Both the position numbers and the translations under genes were made by a program. Shown piece after piece: positions 14,875-23,844 of a stretch of DNA of 46,044 bases. This stretch comes from an uncultured Dorea sp. GTDB lineage: Bacteria; Bacillota; Clostridia; Lachnospirales; Lachnospiraceae. A model generated the notes under the pieces. The model was not told the DNA's origin. It was given only the letters and a program-made list of their open reading frames with translations, and searched no databases. Positions within the stretch are counted from its first letter, which is position 1; every line of letters starts with the position of its first letter. The stretch covers positions 1 to 46,044 of the forward strand of contig URTM01000020.1 in NCBI GenBank assembly GCA_900550865.1, in the 5' to 3' direction.

Positions 14875-15564
14875 ATGCAGGAATTAAAAAAAGAATTTAT
14901 TCTGAATTTTATAGAGGACAATCGTTGGAAATATATTGTGGACGGTTTGAAAATTACGCTGATCGTTACGATATTTGCGGTATTGATTGGTGTCCTTCTG
15001 GGATTTTTAATTGCGATTGTCCGTACGACACATGATAAGACCGGTAAATTAAAGATATTGAATGCGATCTGTAAGGTATATCTGACTGTGATCCGTGGGA
15101 CTCCGGTTGTTGTACAGCTGATGATCATTTACTTTATCATATTCGGAAGTGTGGATATCAGCAAGGTACTGGTTGCAATCATCGCATTTGGTATTAATTC
15201 AGGTGCATATGTTGCAGAGATTTTCCGTTCCGGTATCATGTCAATCGATAACGGCCAGTTTGAAGCAGGACGAAGCCTGGGATTCAATTATGCTCAGACA
15301 ATGATGTACATCATTATGCCGCAGGCATTCAAGAATGTACTTCCGACACTTTGTAATGAATTCATTTCTTTATTGAAAGAGACTTCGGTATCCGGTTACA
15401 TTGCGTTACAGGATCTGACGAAGGGCGGGGACATTATCCGAAGCCGTACATATGATGCGTTTATGCCGCTGATCGCCGTTGCGCTGATCTACCTGGCAAT
15501 GGTAATGATCTTTACCAAGCTTGTCAGCTTACTGGAGAGGAGGTTGAGAAACAGTGACCACTAA
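14875..15564 (+). CDS. Amino-acid ABC transporter permease
   Basis: A 229-residue inner-membrane permease of the HisM/GlnP family. It has about five hydrophobic helices and the ATPase-contact loop EAGRSLGFNYAQTMMYIIMPQAFKNVLP (residues about 125-152). RGTPVVVQL is the other family signature. It starts 23 bases after the binding protein gene and overlaps the ATPase gene by 11 bases, so it is co-expressed with both. A single permease of this kind normally works as a homodimer. Confidence 0.96.
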   Translation: MQELKKEFILNFIEDNRWKYIVDGLKITLIVTIFAVLIGVLLGFLIAIVRTTHDKTGKLKILNAICKVYLTVIRGTPVVVQLMIIYFIIFGSVDISKVLVAIIAFGINSGAYVAEIFRSGIMSIDNGQFEAGRSLGFNYAQTMMYIIMPQAFKNVLPTLCNEFISLLKETSVSGYIALQDLTKGGDIIRSRTYDAFMPLIAVALIYLAMVMIFTKLVSLLERRLRNSDH

Positions 15565-16300
15565 GAATGATGATGTGCTGATCAAAGTAGAAGGTCTGCA
15601 CAAGATATACGGGGATTTCCATGCGCTGAATGGAATCGACGAAGAGATCCACAAAGGAGAAGTGGTCGTTGTCGTAGGACCATCCGGATCCGGTAAGTCA
15701 ACGTTCCTGCGTTCTCTGAATCTTCTTGAGGTTCCGAATCAGGGACATATCTATTTTGAAGGTGTGGATATTACAGATAAGCATGTAGATATCAATAAGC
15801 ATCGTCAGAAAATGGGAATGGTGTTCCAGCACTTTAATTTATTCCCACATAAGACGATCAAGGAAAATATTACACTTGCTCCAATTAAGCTTCTTGGAAA
15901 GAGTAAGGAAGAGGCAGATAAAAGAGCAATGGAACTTCTGGAACGAGTAGGACTTGCCGAGAAGGCCGATTCTTATCCATCGCAGTTATCCGGCGGTCAG
16001 AAGCAGAGAATTGCGATCGTGCGTTCCCTGGCAATGGATCCGGATGTGATCCTGTTTGACGAGCCGACATCGGCACTCGATCCGGAGATGGTAGGTGAAG
16101 TTCTGGAGTTGATGAAACAGCTTGCAAGAGACGGCATGACGATGGTTGTGGTAACACACGAGATGGGATTTGCCAAGGAAGTTGGTTCCAGGGTTATCTT
16201 TATAGATTCCGGACAGATCAAAGAGCAGGCAAAACCAGATGAATTCTTCGATCATCCGAAGGATCCCCGGTTGCAGGAATTTTTATCAAAAATTTTATAA
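15554..16300 (+). CDS. glnQ: Amino-acid ABC transporter ATP-binding protein
   Basis: A 248-residue ATPase that powers the preceding permease. It has Walker A GPSGSGKST (residues about 43-51), the Q-loop in VFQHFNLFPH, signature LSGGQKQR (about 145-152), Walker B VILFDEPTSALD and the switch His in VVVTHEMGFA. It matches the GlnQ/HisP family closely. The start is a GTG at 15554, preceded by GAGAGGAGG at about 15535-15543 inside the permease gene. The symbol denotes the family; glutamine specificity is not shown. Confidence 0.95.
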   Translation: MTTKNDDVLIKVEGLHKIYGDFHALNGIDEEIHKGEVVVVVGPSGSGKSTFLRSLNLLEVPNQGHIYFEGVDITDKHVDINKHRQKMGMVFQHFNLFPHKTIKENITLAPIKLLGKSKEEADKRAMELLERVGLAEKADSYPSQLSGGQKQRIAIVRSLAMDPDVILFDEPTSALDPEMVGEVLELMKQLARDGMTMVVVTHEMGFAKEVGSRVIFIDSGQIKEQAKPDEFFDHPKDPRLQEFLSKIL

Positions 16301-16310
16301 TACAGAATGG

Positions 16311-16346
16311 AAAAAGGAAACATTTACATGATATGTTTCCTTTTTT
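16311..16346 (+). terminator. Rho-independent terminator of the ABC transporter operon
   Basis: AAAAAGGAAACAT (16311-16323) pairs with ATGTTTCCTTTTT (16333-16345) around a 9-base loop and ends in six T residues. It starts 10 bases after the ATPase stop. Confidence 0.93.
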
Positions 16347-16350
16347 ATTT

Positions 16351-16457
16351 ACGCGAGCAACGAGCCAAAGTCCGTGCTTGCACGAGACCTTGGCGACTGC
16401 CGCGATAACTTGAGAAACTCGCGAAGCGTGTTTCTCATAGTTTCTCACGATATGATA
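16351..16457. repeat. GC-rich double-hairpin intergenic element
   Basis: A stretch clearly more GC-rich than other spacers sits between two convergent genes. One hairpin spans 16365-16393 (CCAA...TTGG outer, CGTGC-TT-GCACG inner). A second spans 16412-16436 (GAGAAAC/GTTTCTC around a GCGAAGC-containing tip). It has no ribosome binding site and no convincing ORF. It looks like a dispersed repeat unit of a type seen in related gut Clostridia (from memory). No second copy exists in this window to prove it. Confidence 0.45.
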
Positions 16458-16474
16458 AGAAAATCTGTTACAAA

Positions 16475-17494
16475 CTATACTTTGCAACAGCTGTCCCGTT
16501 CGATCAGATGGTGGGGAACGATGATCTTGGTTGCAGGGAGGTTTGGATTTTCTATATGGTTGATGATCTGGGAAGCAGCTTCACTTCCAAGCTGACCGGC
16601 TCCGATGTCAATTGAGGTTAACTGCGGGGAGGTCAGTCTTGCAAACAGAGAGTTGTTGAAAGATATGATGGACAGATCTTTCGGTATGGACAGATTGGTT
16701 TCCAGGCAGACCCGTTCTAAAGAGACGGCGAGGATATCATCACTGACCAGAATTGCTGTCGGGCGGTCTTCCTGCAGCAAAAGGCTGCGTATGGCTTCTT
16801 CATTATTCTCTGATGCATTCTTTACTTCCGCACAGTATTCCGGACGGACAGGAAGCTGATGGCTTGCAAGTGCAAGCTGGTAACCGGCCTTGCGGTCGGC
16901 GGAGAACATCAGGGAACTGTCGGAACCAAGATAGGCGATCCGGCGGTGCCCAAGCTGGTACAGATATTCCGTTGCTTCCCGGCCGGCAAGCAGATTGTCA
17001 TTGTCAATATAGATCGTCTGATTGGTATACTGTGTTGCTTTACCGATAAGAATATATAAAAGGCCTTCGTTAAAGAGATAATCGATAACAGGGTCTTCTT
17101 TCTTGGAATACAGTACGATAAAACCGTCTACTTTGCCGCTTCGGGACATAGAGCGGACGGCGTCAAGAATCTCAGCTTCATCCTGGCCGGTTACAATTGT
17201 CGTCATATACTGTCTGCCGTTGCAGTAATGGCTGATTCCCTGGACTGCCTCCAGATAGAAGGAGTTCTCGTAGACTTCTTTGGCAGAAGCAGGAAGAATG
17301 ATGCCGATTGTACGTGAATTCTGTGAAGCGAGATTGCTTGCCTGAAAATTCGGTTCATATCCAAGTTCTATCATAGCTTTCCTGACACGTTCTTTTGTCT
17401 CTTCACTGATAGAAGGATTATTTTTGCAGGTTCTGGATACGGTGGAAGGGGATACACCTGCCAGCGCAGCCACATCTTTAATTGTTACTGCCAT
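16475..17494 (-). CDS. LacI-family transcriptional repressor (MalR-like)
   Basis: A 339-residue DNA-binding regulator, probably of the divergent maltose operon. The N-terminal helix-turn-helix is the LacI signature TIKDVAALAGVSPSTVSR (residues 4-21), then the hinge region near QASNLASQNSRTIGIILP. The rest is the periplasmic-binding-like sugar sensor, including YIDNDNLLAGREATEYLYQLGHRRIAYLG and SIISFNNS. It is transcribed away from the PTS gene. The spacer holds two LacI-type palindromes, which fits repression of both itself and the PTS operon. Effector is probably maltose or a derivative, by context only. Confidence 0.93.
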   Translation of the reverse strand: MAVTIKDVAALAGVSPSTVSRTCKNNPSISEETKERVRKAMIELGYEPNFQASNLASQNSRTIGIILPASAKEVYENSFYLEAVQGISHYCNGRQYMTTIVTGQDEAEILDAVRSMSRSGKVDGFIVLYSKKEDPVIDYLFNEGLLYILIGKATQYTNQTIYIDNDNLLAGREATEYLYQLGHRRIAYLGSDSSLMFSADRKAGYQLALASHQLPVRPEYCAEVKNASENNEEAIRSLLLQEDRPTAILVSDDILAVSLERVCLETNLSIPKDLSIISFNNSLFARLTSPQLTSIDIGAGQLGSEAASQIINHIENPNLPATKIIVPHHLIERDSCCKV

Positions 17495-17546
17495 GTAAGT
17501 AACCTCCGTTAGAGTTATATTTTCGTAGCTTTTGAATTTTTCTTAT

Positions 17547-17609
17547 ATTTTACAGCAAATAAATCAATATTGCAATTGAATTGCGGAAATACTATGCAAA
17601 CGTGTGCAC
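17547..17609 (-). promoter_or_regulatory. Promoter of the LacI-type gene with operator O1
   Basis: Read on the minus strand there is TTGCAA (17570-17575), 17 bases, TAAAAT (17547-17552). A LacI-family palindrome-like site ATGCAAACGTGTGCAC lies at 17594-17609, just upstream of this promoter. It shares TGCAAACG and TGCA with the site at the PTS promoter. Confidence 0.65.
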
Positions 17610-17689
17610 AGGTATGTAGAGGATTTGCACAAAAAAGATAAGATTAAATTGTGAAAAAGGTAGAAATATAATCTGTAAACGAAAAAGCA

Positions 17690-17736
17690 TTGAAAACCAT
17701 GCAAAATTTGACTATAATTAATGCAAACGGTTGCAC
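17690..17736 (+). promoter_or_regulatory. Maltose PTS promoter with operator O2
   Basis: TTGAAA (17690-17695), 17 bases, then TATAAT (17713-17718) is a near-consensus promoter. The palindrome ATGCAAACGGTTGCAC (17721-17736) sits directly on the expected transcription start, the classical position for a blocking LacI-type operator. TGCAA-N4-TTGCA-type sequences are known for MalR and relatives. Confidence 0.82.
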
Positions 17737-17773
17737 AAATGAATGCAATAAGAAAATATGAGGAGGTTTTATT

Positions 17774-19972
17774 GTGAACGAGAACAAGAGTAAAAGTATA
17801 CCACAAGTGATTCTTGCACCGTTAACCGGAAAGGCAGTGCCGTTAAGTGAAGTTCCGGATCCGGTATTTTCTGAGAAAGTCTTAGGTGACGGAGTCGCAA
17901 TTATTCCGGCAGATGGTAAGATTGTAAGCCCGGTAGACGGAGAGATATCAACAGTGGCAGAGACCGGTCATGCATATGGATTTACATCAGAGAACGGACA
18001 GGAAGTATTGGTTCATGTCGGGCTGGAGACAGTGTCATTAAACGGAGAATGCTTTAAAGTCTATGGCAAAGCCGGAGATAAAGTAAAAGCCGGAGACCTG
18101 GTTGCAGAAGTAGATCTTGAGTATCTGAAAGAAAAAGAGATTAATCCGATCACACCGGTACTCATCTGCTCTGACACAGAGGGAAAAGAACTTCAGTATA
18201 TAGAAGGAGATGTAAAAGCCGGTGAGTCCGAAGTGCTGGTCCTGGCAGAAAAAAGCGGGAAAGCAGAAGAGGAAAAAGTAAGCGGAAACGCTGGAGATAA
18301 ACCGGAAACAAAAGAGAAAAAGAAGAAATTTAATTTTAATTTTGATTTTCTGCAGAAGCTTGGAAAAGTACTGATGACGGTAATTGCAGTTATGCCGGCA
18401 GCAGGACTTATGATCAGTCTTGGAAAACTGGTACAGATGGCAGGTGGAGATCTGTCTCTGGTCATGACGATCGGAAGCACAATGGAGAATATCGGATGGG
18501 CAGTGATCAATAACCTGCATATCCTGTTTGCGGTAGCAATTGGTGGTTCATGGGCAAAAGAAAGAGCCGGTGGAGCATTTGCCGCAGTCATTACATTTAT
18601 ATTGATCAATCAGATTACCGGTTCGATCTTCGGGGTGACTTCCGAGATGCTAAATGATGCTTCGGCGGTAACGCATACATTATTTGGTAAAGAAATTCTG
18701 GTAAATGGATACTTTACATCTGTTCTTGGTGTGCCTGCGCTGAACATGGGTGTGTTCGTTGGAATTATATCAGGTTTTGCAGGTGGTATTATTTACAATA
18801 AATACTATAACTATAGAAAACTTCCGGATGCGCTTGCGTTCTTTAACGGAAAACGTTTCGTACCGATGGTATGTATTGCCTGGTCTGTGATCATTTCACT
18901 GATCCTTTCCGTAGTATGGCCGGTGGTACAGTCCGGAATTAATGCATTTGGTGTGTGGATCGCCAATTCATCATCTACATCACCGATCCTGGCACCATTT
19001 ATCTATGGTACACTGGAACGACTGTTACTTCCGTTCGGGCTGCATCATATGCTGACCATTCCGATGAACTATACATCATTCGGAGGAACTTATACGATCG
19101 CAACGGGAATCAATGCAGGAAAACAGGTATTCGGACAGGATCCGCTGTGGCTTGCATGGGTAACAGACCTGATCAACTACAAAGATGCAGGAAATATGAG
19201 TGCCTATAAGCATCTGTTAACAACAGTAACACCGGCTCGTTTCAAAGTCGGACAGATGATCGGGGCAACCGGATTATTACTTGGTGTAGCGCTTGCAATG
19301 TACAGAAGAGTCGATGCAGACAAGAAGAAAAAGTACAAATCCATGTTCTTCTCTACTGTTCTTGCAGTATTCCTGACAGGTGTAACAGAGCCGCTGGAAT
19401 TCATGTTCATGTTCTGTGCGCTTCCGTTATATATCGTGTATGCAATCCTTCAGGGATGTGCATTCGCAATGTCCGGAATCATTCATTTAAGAGTGCATTC
19501 ATTCGGTAATCTGGAATTTATTACAAGAATTCCGATGAGTATCAAGGCAGGACTTGCCGGAGATGTGATCAACTTTGTGATCTGCTGTGTGGCATTCTTC
19601 GTGATTGGATACTTTGTAGCATATTTTATGATTGGTAAATTTAACTTTGCAACACCGGGAAGACTTGGTAACTATATGGATGACAATGCAGATGATACAG
19701 AAGGTACTTCGGCGGGAACTTCCGGAAGCACAGGAAAAGACAGCCAGGCAGAACGTATTATTACGCTTCTCGGGGGACGTGAGAACATCGTTCTGGTCGA
19801 TGCATGTATGACAAGACTTCGTGTTACGGTAAAAGATCTGGATAAAGTTGCAGAGATTGCAGACTGGAAGAAAGAAGGGGCACTCGGCCTGATCAAGAAA
19901 GACGGCGGAATCCAGGCTGTTTATGGACCGAAAGCTGACGTATTAAAATCAGATATTAATGACATTCTTTAA
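17774..19972 (+). CDS. malT: PTS maltose/glucose-type transporter, fused EIIA-EIIC-EIIB
   Basis: The 732-residue protein imports and phosphorylates a glucoside using phosphate from EI/HPr. The order is IIA, IIC, IIB. The N-terminal IIA(Glc) domain covers residues about 10-155, with active-site His81 in VLVHVGLETV. After a charged linker (about 160-195), a membrane IIC domain spans about 196-630 and includes the sugar-binding signature ERLLLPFGLHHML. The C-terminal IIB has phosphocysteine Cys678 in VDACMTRLRV. The start is GTG at 17774 with AGGAGG 7 bases upstream. Downstream mapP- and malQ-like genes argue for maltose. Glucose or another alpha-glucoside cannot be excluded. Confidence 0.9.
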   Translation: MNENKSKSIPQVILAPLTGKAVPLSEVPDPVFSEKVLGDGVAIIPADGKIVSPVDGEISTVAETGHAYGFTSENGQEVLVHVGLETVSLNGECFKVYGKAGDKVKAGDLVAEVDLEYLKEKEINPITPVLICSDTEGKELQYIEGDVKAGESEVLVLAEKSGKAEEEKVSGNAGDKPETKEKKKKFNFNFDFLQKLGKVLMTVIAVMPAAGLMISLGKLVQMAGGDLSLVMTIGSTMENIGWAVINNLHILFAVAIGGSWAKERAGGAFAAVITFILINQITGSIFGVTSEMLNDASAVTHTLFGKEILVNGYFTSVLGVPALNMGVFVGIISGFAGGIIYNKYYNYRKLPDALAFFNGKRFVPMVCIAWSVIISLILSVVWPVVQSGINAFGVWIANSSSTSPILAPFIYGTLERLLLPFGLHHMLTIPMNYTSFGGTYTIATGINAGKQVFGQDPLWLAWVTDLINYKDAGNMSAYKHLLTTVTPARFKVGQMIGATGLLLGVALAMYRRVDADKKKKYKSMFFSTVLAVFLTGVTEPLEFMFMFCALPLYIVYAILQGCAFAMSGIIHLRVHSFGNLEFITRIPMSIKAGLAGDVINFVICCVAFFVIGYFVAYFMIGKFNFATPGRLGNYMDDNADDTEGTSAGTSGSTGKDSQAERIITLLGGRENIVLVDACMTRLRVTVKDLDKVAEIADWKKEGALGLIKKDGGIQAVYGPKADVLKSDINDIL

Positions 19973-20001
19973 ATGACATTCTTTAGGAGCATGTAAGTGC
20001 A

Positions 20002-20853
20002 ATGAAATTATTAACATTGAATACACATAGCCTGGAAGAACCGGGCTATGTGGAAAAGACAGAAAAGTTTATAGAAATGCTGGCAAAAGAACAGCCGGAT
20101 ATCGTGGCATTGCAGGAAGTAAATCAAAGTCAGAATGAGACGGAACTTCCGGACGTCATGTTGGATGGTTACACCAGATGCGATGGGTTCGAACTTCCGG
20201 TCAGACAGGATAATCATGCAAGATATGTAGTGAAAGAACTTAGAAATCGCGGTATCTATTATGACTGGACCTGGATCAGCGCTAAGACAGGATATGGAAA
20301 ATATGATGAAGGAATGGCGTTACTCAGTAAGAAACCAATCGCACGGGTGCAGCAGTTTCTGACCAGTAAGACAGATGATTACGAGAACTGGAAGACGAGA
20401 CGTATCCTCGGCATACAGCCGGAGGGCAGCCACGACTGGTTCTTTACCGTTCATATGGGATGGTGGAATGATGAGGAAGAAGCATTTGCTGATCAGTGGA
20501 AATGTATACAGGAAAGATTGAAAAATCCGGAATACCGGGAAGGAAATATCTGGCTGATGGGAGATTTTAACAGTCAGGATGATGTCCGCGGAGAAGGTTA
20601 TGATCTGGTACTTAAGAGCGGCTGGAAAGATACCTATCTGCTGGCAGAAGAAAAAGATGACGGTATCACAGTAGCAGAAGAGATTGATGGATGGCGTGAA
20701 GCGGATGGACGCAGCAAAGCAGCAAAGAATGAAAAGCGGCTGGATTACATATTCTGTAATACGCAGGCAGATGTCCGCACTTCGAACGTTATCTGTAATG
20801 GAAAGAACGCACCGGTTGTATCTGATCATTACGGAGTTGTGATAACGGTATAA
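20002..20853 (+). CDS. mapP: Endonuclease/exonuclease/phosphatase-family protein, probable maltose 6'-phosphate phosphatase
   Basis: A 283-residue metal-dependent phosphatase of the EEP fold. Motifs are LTLNTHSLE at the start, DIVALQEVNQ (metal-binding Glu near 39), the WLMGDFNSQDDV loop, LDYIFCN and the terminal SDHYGVVITV with catalytic Asp-His. The same family next to a maltose PTS in Enterococcus is MapP, which dephosphorylates maltose 6'-phosphate after uptake. The position here, 29 bases behind the PTS gene and in front of malQ, supports the same job. Biochemical specificity is inferred from context. The ribosome binding site AGGAG lies 12 bases from the ATG. Confidence 0.78.
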   Translation: MKLLTLNTHSLEEPGYVEKTEKFIEMLAKEQPDIVALQEVNQSQNETELPDVMLDGYTRCDGFELPVRQDNHARYVVKELRNRGIYYDWTWISAKTGYGKYDEGMALLSKKPIARVQQFLTSKTDDYENWKTRRILGIQPEGSHDWFFTVHMGWWNDEEEAFADQWKCIQERLKNPEYREGNIWLMGDFNSQDDVRGEGYDLVLKSGWKDTYLLAEEKDDGITVAEEIDGWREADGRSKAAKNEKRLDYIFCNTQADVRTSNVICNGKNAPVVSDHYGVVITV

Positions 20854-20911
20854 CAGATTGGTTTATAATAAAAGAAAATCATAACAAATAGAAAAGAAGA
20901 GGGAAAGAAAG

Positions 20912-22450
20912 ATGAGCGAGAGAGCAGCAGGCATACTCATGCCGATCAGCAGCCTTCCGTCGGAATACGGAATCGGCTGTTTCTCAAAAAGTGCATATGA
21001 ATTTGTAGACTGGCTGAAGAAAGCAGGTCAGAGTTACTGGCAGATTCTGCCGCTTGGTCCTACAAGCTACGGAGATTCTCCGTATCAGTCATTTTCTACA
21101 TTCGCAGGAAACCCATATTTCATCAGTCTGGAAACACTGGTGGAAGAAGGTGTTCTGACAAAGGCAGAATGCGAGGCCGTAGACTGGGGAAAAGCAAAAG
21201 GGAGTATTGATTATAAAAAGATTTACGAAGGACGTTATCCGCTTCTTCGTAAAGCATACGAAAGAAGTAACGTGCATGAGAATGCAGAATATCAGAAATT
21301 TGTAGAAGAGAATAGCTGGTGGCTGTCGGATTATGCATTATTCATGGCAGTAAAAGACAGATTTGACGGTGTGGAATGGAAACTGTGGGCAGATGATATC
21401 AAGCTGCGCTGGGGACCTGCGATGGATTATTACCGCGAGGAGCTGTATTTTGATATCGAATTCCAGCAGTATATGCAGTTCAAGTTCTATGAACAGTGGA
21501 TGCAGTTAAAATCCTATGCGAACAAAAAAGGCATTCAGATCATCGGGGATATCCCGATTTATGTTGCAATGGACAGCGCAGATACCTGGGCACATCCGGA
21601 ATTGTTCCAGTTAGATGAGGAAAATGTACCGGTTGCGGTTGCAGGATGTCCGCCGGACGGCTTCTCCGCAACCGGACAGTTATGGGGAAACCCACTCTAC
21701 CGCTGGGGATATCATAAAGAAACCGGCTATCAGTGGTGGATATCTCGTCTGGCATATGTGTTCCGCCTGTATGATGTGGTAAGAATCGATCATTTCCGTG
21801 GATTTGATGAGTATTTCTCTATTCCATACGGGGCAGAGACGGCGGTAGACGGACATTGGGAAAAAGGACCGGGCATGGATCTGTTCTGGAAAGTAAGAGA
21901 AGCACTGGGTGAAAAGCCGGTCATCGCAGAAGATCTTGGCTATGTGACAGATTCTGTTCGTGATCTGGTAAGAGATAGCGGATTCCCGGGTATGAAGGTT
22001 CTGGAATTTGCATTTGACTCGAGAGATTCCGGATGTGCGAATGACTATCTGCCGCACAATTATCCGGTGAATAGTGTTGCTTATACAGGAACGCATGATA
22101 ATGAGACGCTTGCAGGCTGGTGGGGAAGCATCAGTAAGGATGAGCAGAAGCTGACCCGCGAGTATCTCTGTGATACTTACACACCGGAAGCAGAACTGAA
22201 TAAGCCGTTGATCAGCCTGATCATGAGAAGTGCTGCAAAGTGGTGCGTGATCCCGATGCAGGACTATCTGGGCCTTGATAATAAGTGCCGTATGAATACA
22301 CCGTCAACGGTCGGAACAAACTGGAAATGGAGAATCCGCAAGAACCAGTTATCTGTGAAATTACAGAAAGAAATCCATGCGGTGACATTACGTTATGGAA
22401 GAATGAACTGGACAGAAGATGTTGAAGAAGCAACAGAGGCAGAAAAATAG
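20912..22450 (+). CDS. malQ: 4-alpha-glucanotransferase (amylomaltase)
   Basis: MalQ (GH77) transfers glucosyl units between maltose and maltodextrins, releasing glucose. The 512-residue protein has the family start (GILMPISSLPSEYGIGCF), GDIPIYVAMDSADTW, the nucleophile region VVRIDHFRGFDEYF with its aspartate, the acid/base loop PVIAEDLGYVT and the transition-state Asp in YTGTHDNETLAGWW. It is the third gene of the maltose operon, 58 bases after mapP. With PTS uptake and MapP it gives a route from maltose 6'-phosphate to free glucose and dextrins. No maltose phosphorylase is seen nearby. Confidence 0.97.
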   Translation: MSERAAGILMPISSLPSEYGIGCFSKSAYEFVDWLKKAGQSYWQILPLGPTSYGDSPYQSFSTFAGNPYFISLETLVEEGVLTKAECEAVDWGKAKGSIDYKKIYEGRYPLLRKAYERSNVHENAEYQKFVEENSWWLSDYALFMAVKDRFDGVEWKLWADDIKLRWGPAMDYYREELYFDIEFQQYMQFKFYEQWMQLKSYANKKGIQIIGDIPIYVAMDSADTWAHPELFQLDEENVPVAVAGCPPDGFSATGQLWGNPLYRWGYHKETGYQWWISRLAYVFRLYDVVRIDHFRGFDEYFSIPYGAETAVDGHWEKGPGMDLFWKVREALGEKPVIAEDLGYVTDSVRDLVRDSGFPGMKVLEFAFDSRDSGCANDYLPHNYPVNSVAYTGTHDNETLAGWWGSISKDEQKLTREYLCDTYTPEAELNKPLISLIMRSAAKWCVIPMQDYLGLDNKCRMNTPSTVGTNWKWRIRKNQLSVKLQKEIHAVTLRYGRMNWTEDVEEATEAEK

Positions 22451-22468
22451 AATAAAACAGAAGTCAGG

Positions 22469-22510
22469 AAAAGTGTGTTACAATAGTACAAAAAGTGACA
22501 CACTTTTTTT
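22469..22510 (+). terminator. Rho-independent terminator of the maltose operon
   Basis: AAAAGTGTGTTAC (22469-22481) pairs with GTGACACACTTTT (22495-22507) with one wobble pair, and the T run continues to 22510. It lies 18 bases after malQ. Confidence 0.92.
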
Positions 22511-22556
22511 GTTGTACCGAAATATGCAAGAACAGAAAAAATAAAGGTAAAAATAT

Positions 22557-23762
22557 ATGGAATATAGTATGAATATGTATGCCAAGCTTCTGCATACATC
22601 CATTTCCAGAATCGGTTCCGGAGGAAACACAGTGAAAATATATGGGAACCATACAGATTTTCATATTGCTTATGTAGTAAAAAAGTACATGGAAGAAAAG
22701 AAAGATATGGAAAAATATCCATATCTCGTAAATCTGTGCCAGGGCGTTACAACTGCGGTGGTGGAAGACCAAAATGGTGAACTGTACCTGATCGGGCCGG
22801 TCTCATTTGTAGAATATAAGCAGGTTGACCTGAAGAAATTTATAACACAGGAATGTGGCATGCAGAAAGAAACGTCCGAAGAAGCATATGTGCTTCCGAA
22901 GATTCCGTACTGCAGCCGTGATCGGTTCGGCATCACGGTACTTCTGGTACATCATATGCTGACAGGACAGGAACTGTCGTTGGAAGAACTGTGGAGATTG
23001 AACGGAGAAAAGATCAATGAAAATCATATCCATGAGCGGAAAGTCGGTTCTGTCTTGTTCGAACGTATGGAATTTGAAAATCCACATAATCCATATGATC
23101 AGGAAGTCAGAGAGTTGAACAGTATACGGAACGGAGATCTGGAAAGCTTTCAGAAGAGTATCCGGGAAACCTATGCAGGATCCGAAGGACGACTTTCGGA
23201 AAATCAGATCCGTCAGGAGAAGAACATTGCTATCTGTGTGATCACACTGGCATCCCGGGCAGCGATTGAGGGAGGCGTGCTTCCGGAGATGGCATTTTCC
23301 ATGGTAGATGCTTACATTATGCAAGTGGAGAAAATGTCAAATATTGTCGAGATCCGCTCGTTTATGAGAAAAGCGGAACAGACATTTCTGGAAAAAGTAC
23401 AGGAAAATAAAAAGCCAAAAGTAAAAAATATGCTGGTGGAAGACACGAAAAAATATATTTTTCAACATTTACACAGCAAAATCGAGATTGGAAATATCGG
23501 AAATGAGATAGGAGCCAATACAACCTATCTGTCGGAATTATTTCATAAGACGGAAGGAGTTACGATTCAGAAGTATATTCAGAGGGAAAAAATCAAGCTC
23601 GCAAAGAACATGTTGCAGTATTCGGAATACAAGACAGAAGACATAGCGAACTATCTTGGATTCTGCTCACAGAGTTATTTTGGAAAGGTCTTCCGGGAGT
23701 ATGAGAATCTGACACCGAATCAATTTCGTCAGAAATATGGAAGAAATAACAGAAATAAATGA
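22557..23762 (+). CDS. AraC-family transcriptional regulator
   Basis: The 401-residue regulator has an AraC-type double helix-turn-helix at its C-terminus (about 300-397), with IGNEIGANTTYLSELFHKTEG and the second helix pair EDIANYLGFCSQSYFGKVFREYENLTPNQFR. The N-terminal 290 residues are a sensor region with no motif that I can name; no transmembrane segment is visible. It is just upstream of, and in the same direction as, a sugar symporter and a GH42 galactosidase, so it most likely activates them in response to a galactoside. The ribosome binding site is weak (AAAGG at 22543-22547). The gene sits directly after the malQ terminator. Confidence 0.9.
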   Translation: MEYSMNMYAKLLHTSISRIGSGGNTVKIYGNHTDFHIAYVVKKYMEEKKDMEKYPYLVNLCQGVTTAVVEDQNGELYLIGPVSFVEYKQVDLKKFITQECGMQKETSEEAYVLPKIPYCSRDRFGITVLLVHHMLTGQELSLEELWRLNGEKINENHIHERKVGSVLFERMEFENPHNPYDQEVRELNSIRNGDLESFQKSIRETYAGSEGRLSENQIRQEKNIAICVITLASRAAIEGGVLPEMAFSMVDAYIMQVEKMSNIVEIRSFMRKAEQTFLEKVQENKKPKVKNMLVEDTKKYIFQHLHSKIEIGNIGNEIGANTTYLSELFHKTEGVTIQKYIQREKIKLAKNMLQYSEYKTEDIANYLGFCSQSYFGKVFREYENLTPNQFRQKYGRNNRNK

Positions 23763-23822
23763 TAAACAGACGAAATGAATGATAGATTAGTCTCCGGCTG
23801 ATTGATAAGATAATGTTATCAA
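23752..23822 (+). promoter_or_regulatory. Candidate AraC-type direct repeats and palindrome ahead of the symporter gene
   Basis: GAAATAAATGATA (23752-23764) and GAAATGAATGATA (23772-23784) are direct repeats exactly 20 bases apart, two helical turns. The first overlaps the end of the regulator gene. They precede a poor -35 and a possible GATAAT -10 at 23809-23814, as expected for an activator-dependent promoter. A perfect inverted repeat TTGATAA-N7-TTATCAA spans 23802-23822 over the -10. Confidence 0.55.
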
Positions 23823-23844
23823 AAAACGAAAAGGAGAAAATAAG

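Noticed and set aside
16218..16487. A minus-strand frame covering the GC-rich element
   Set aside because: It overlaps two real genes and a terminator and has no ribosome binding site or recognisable domain.
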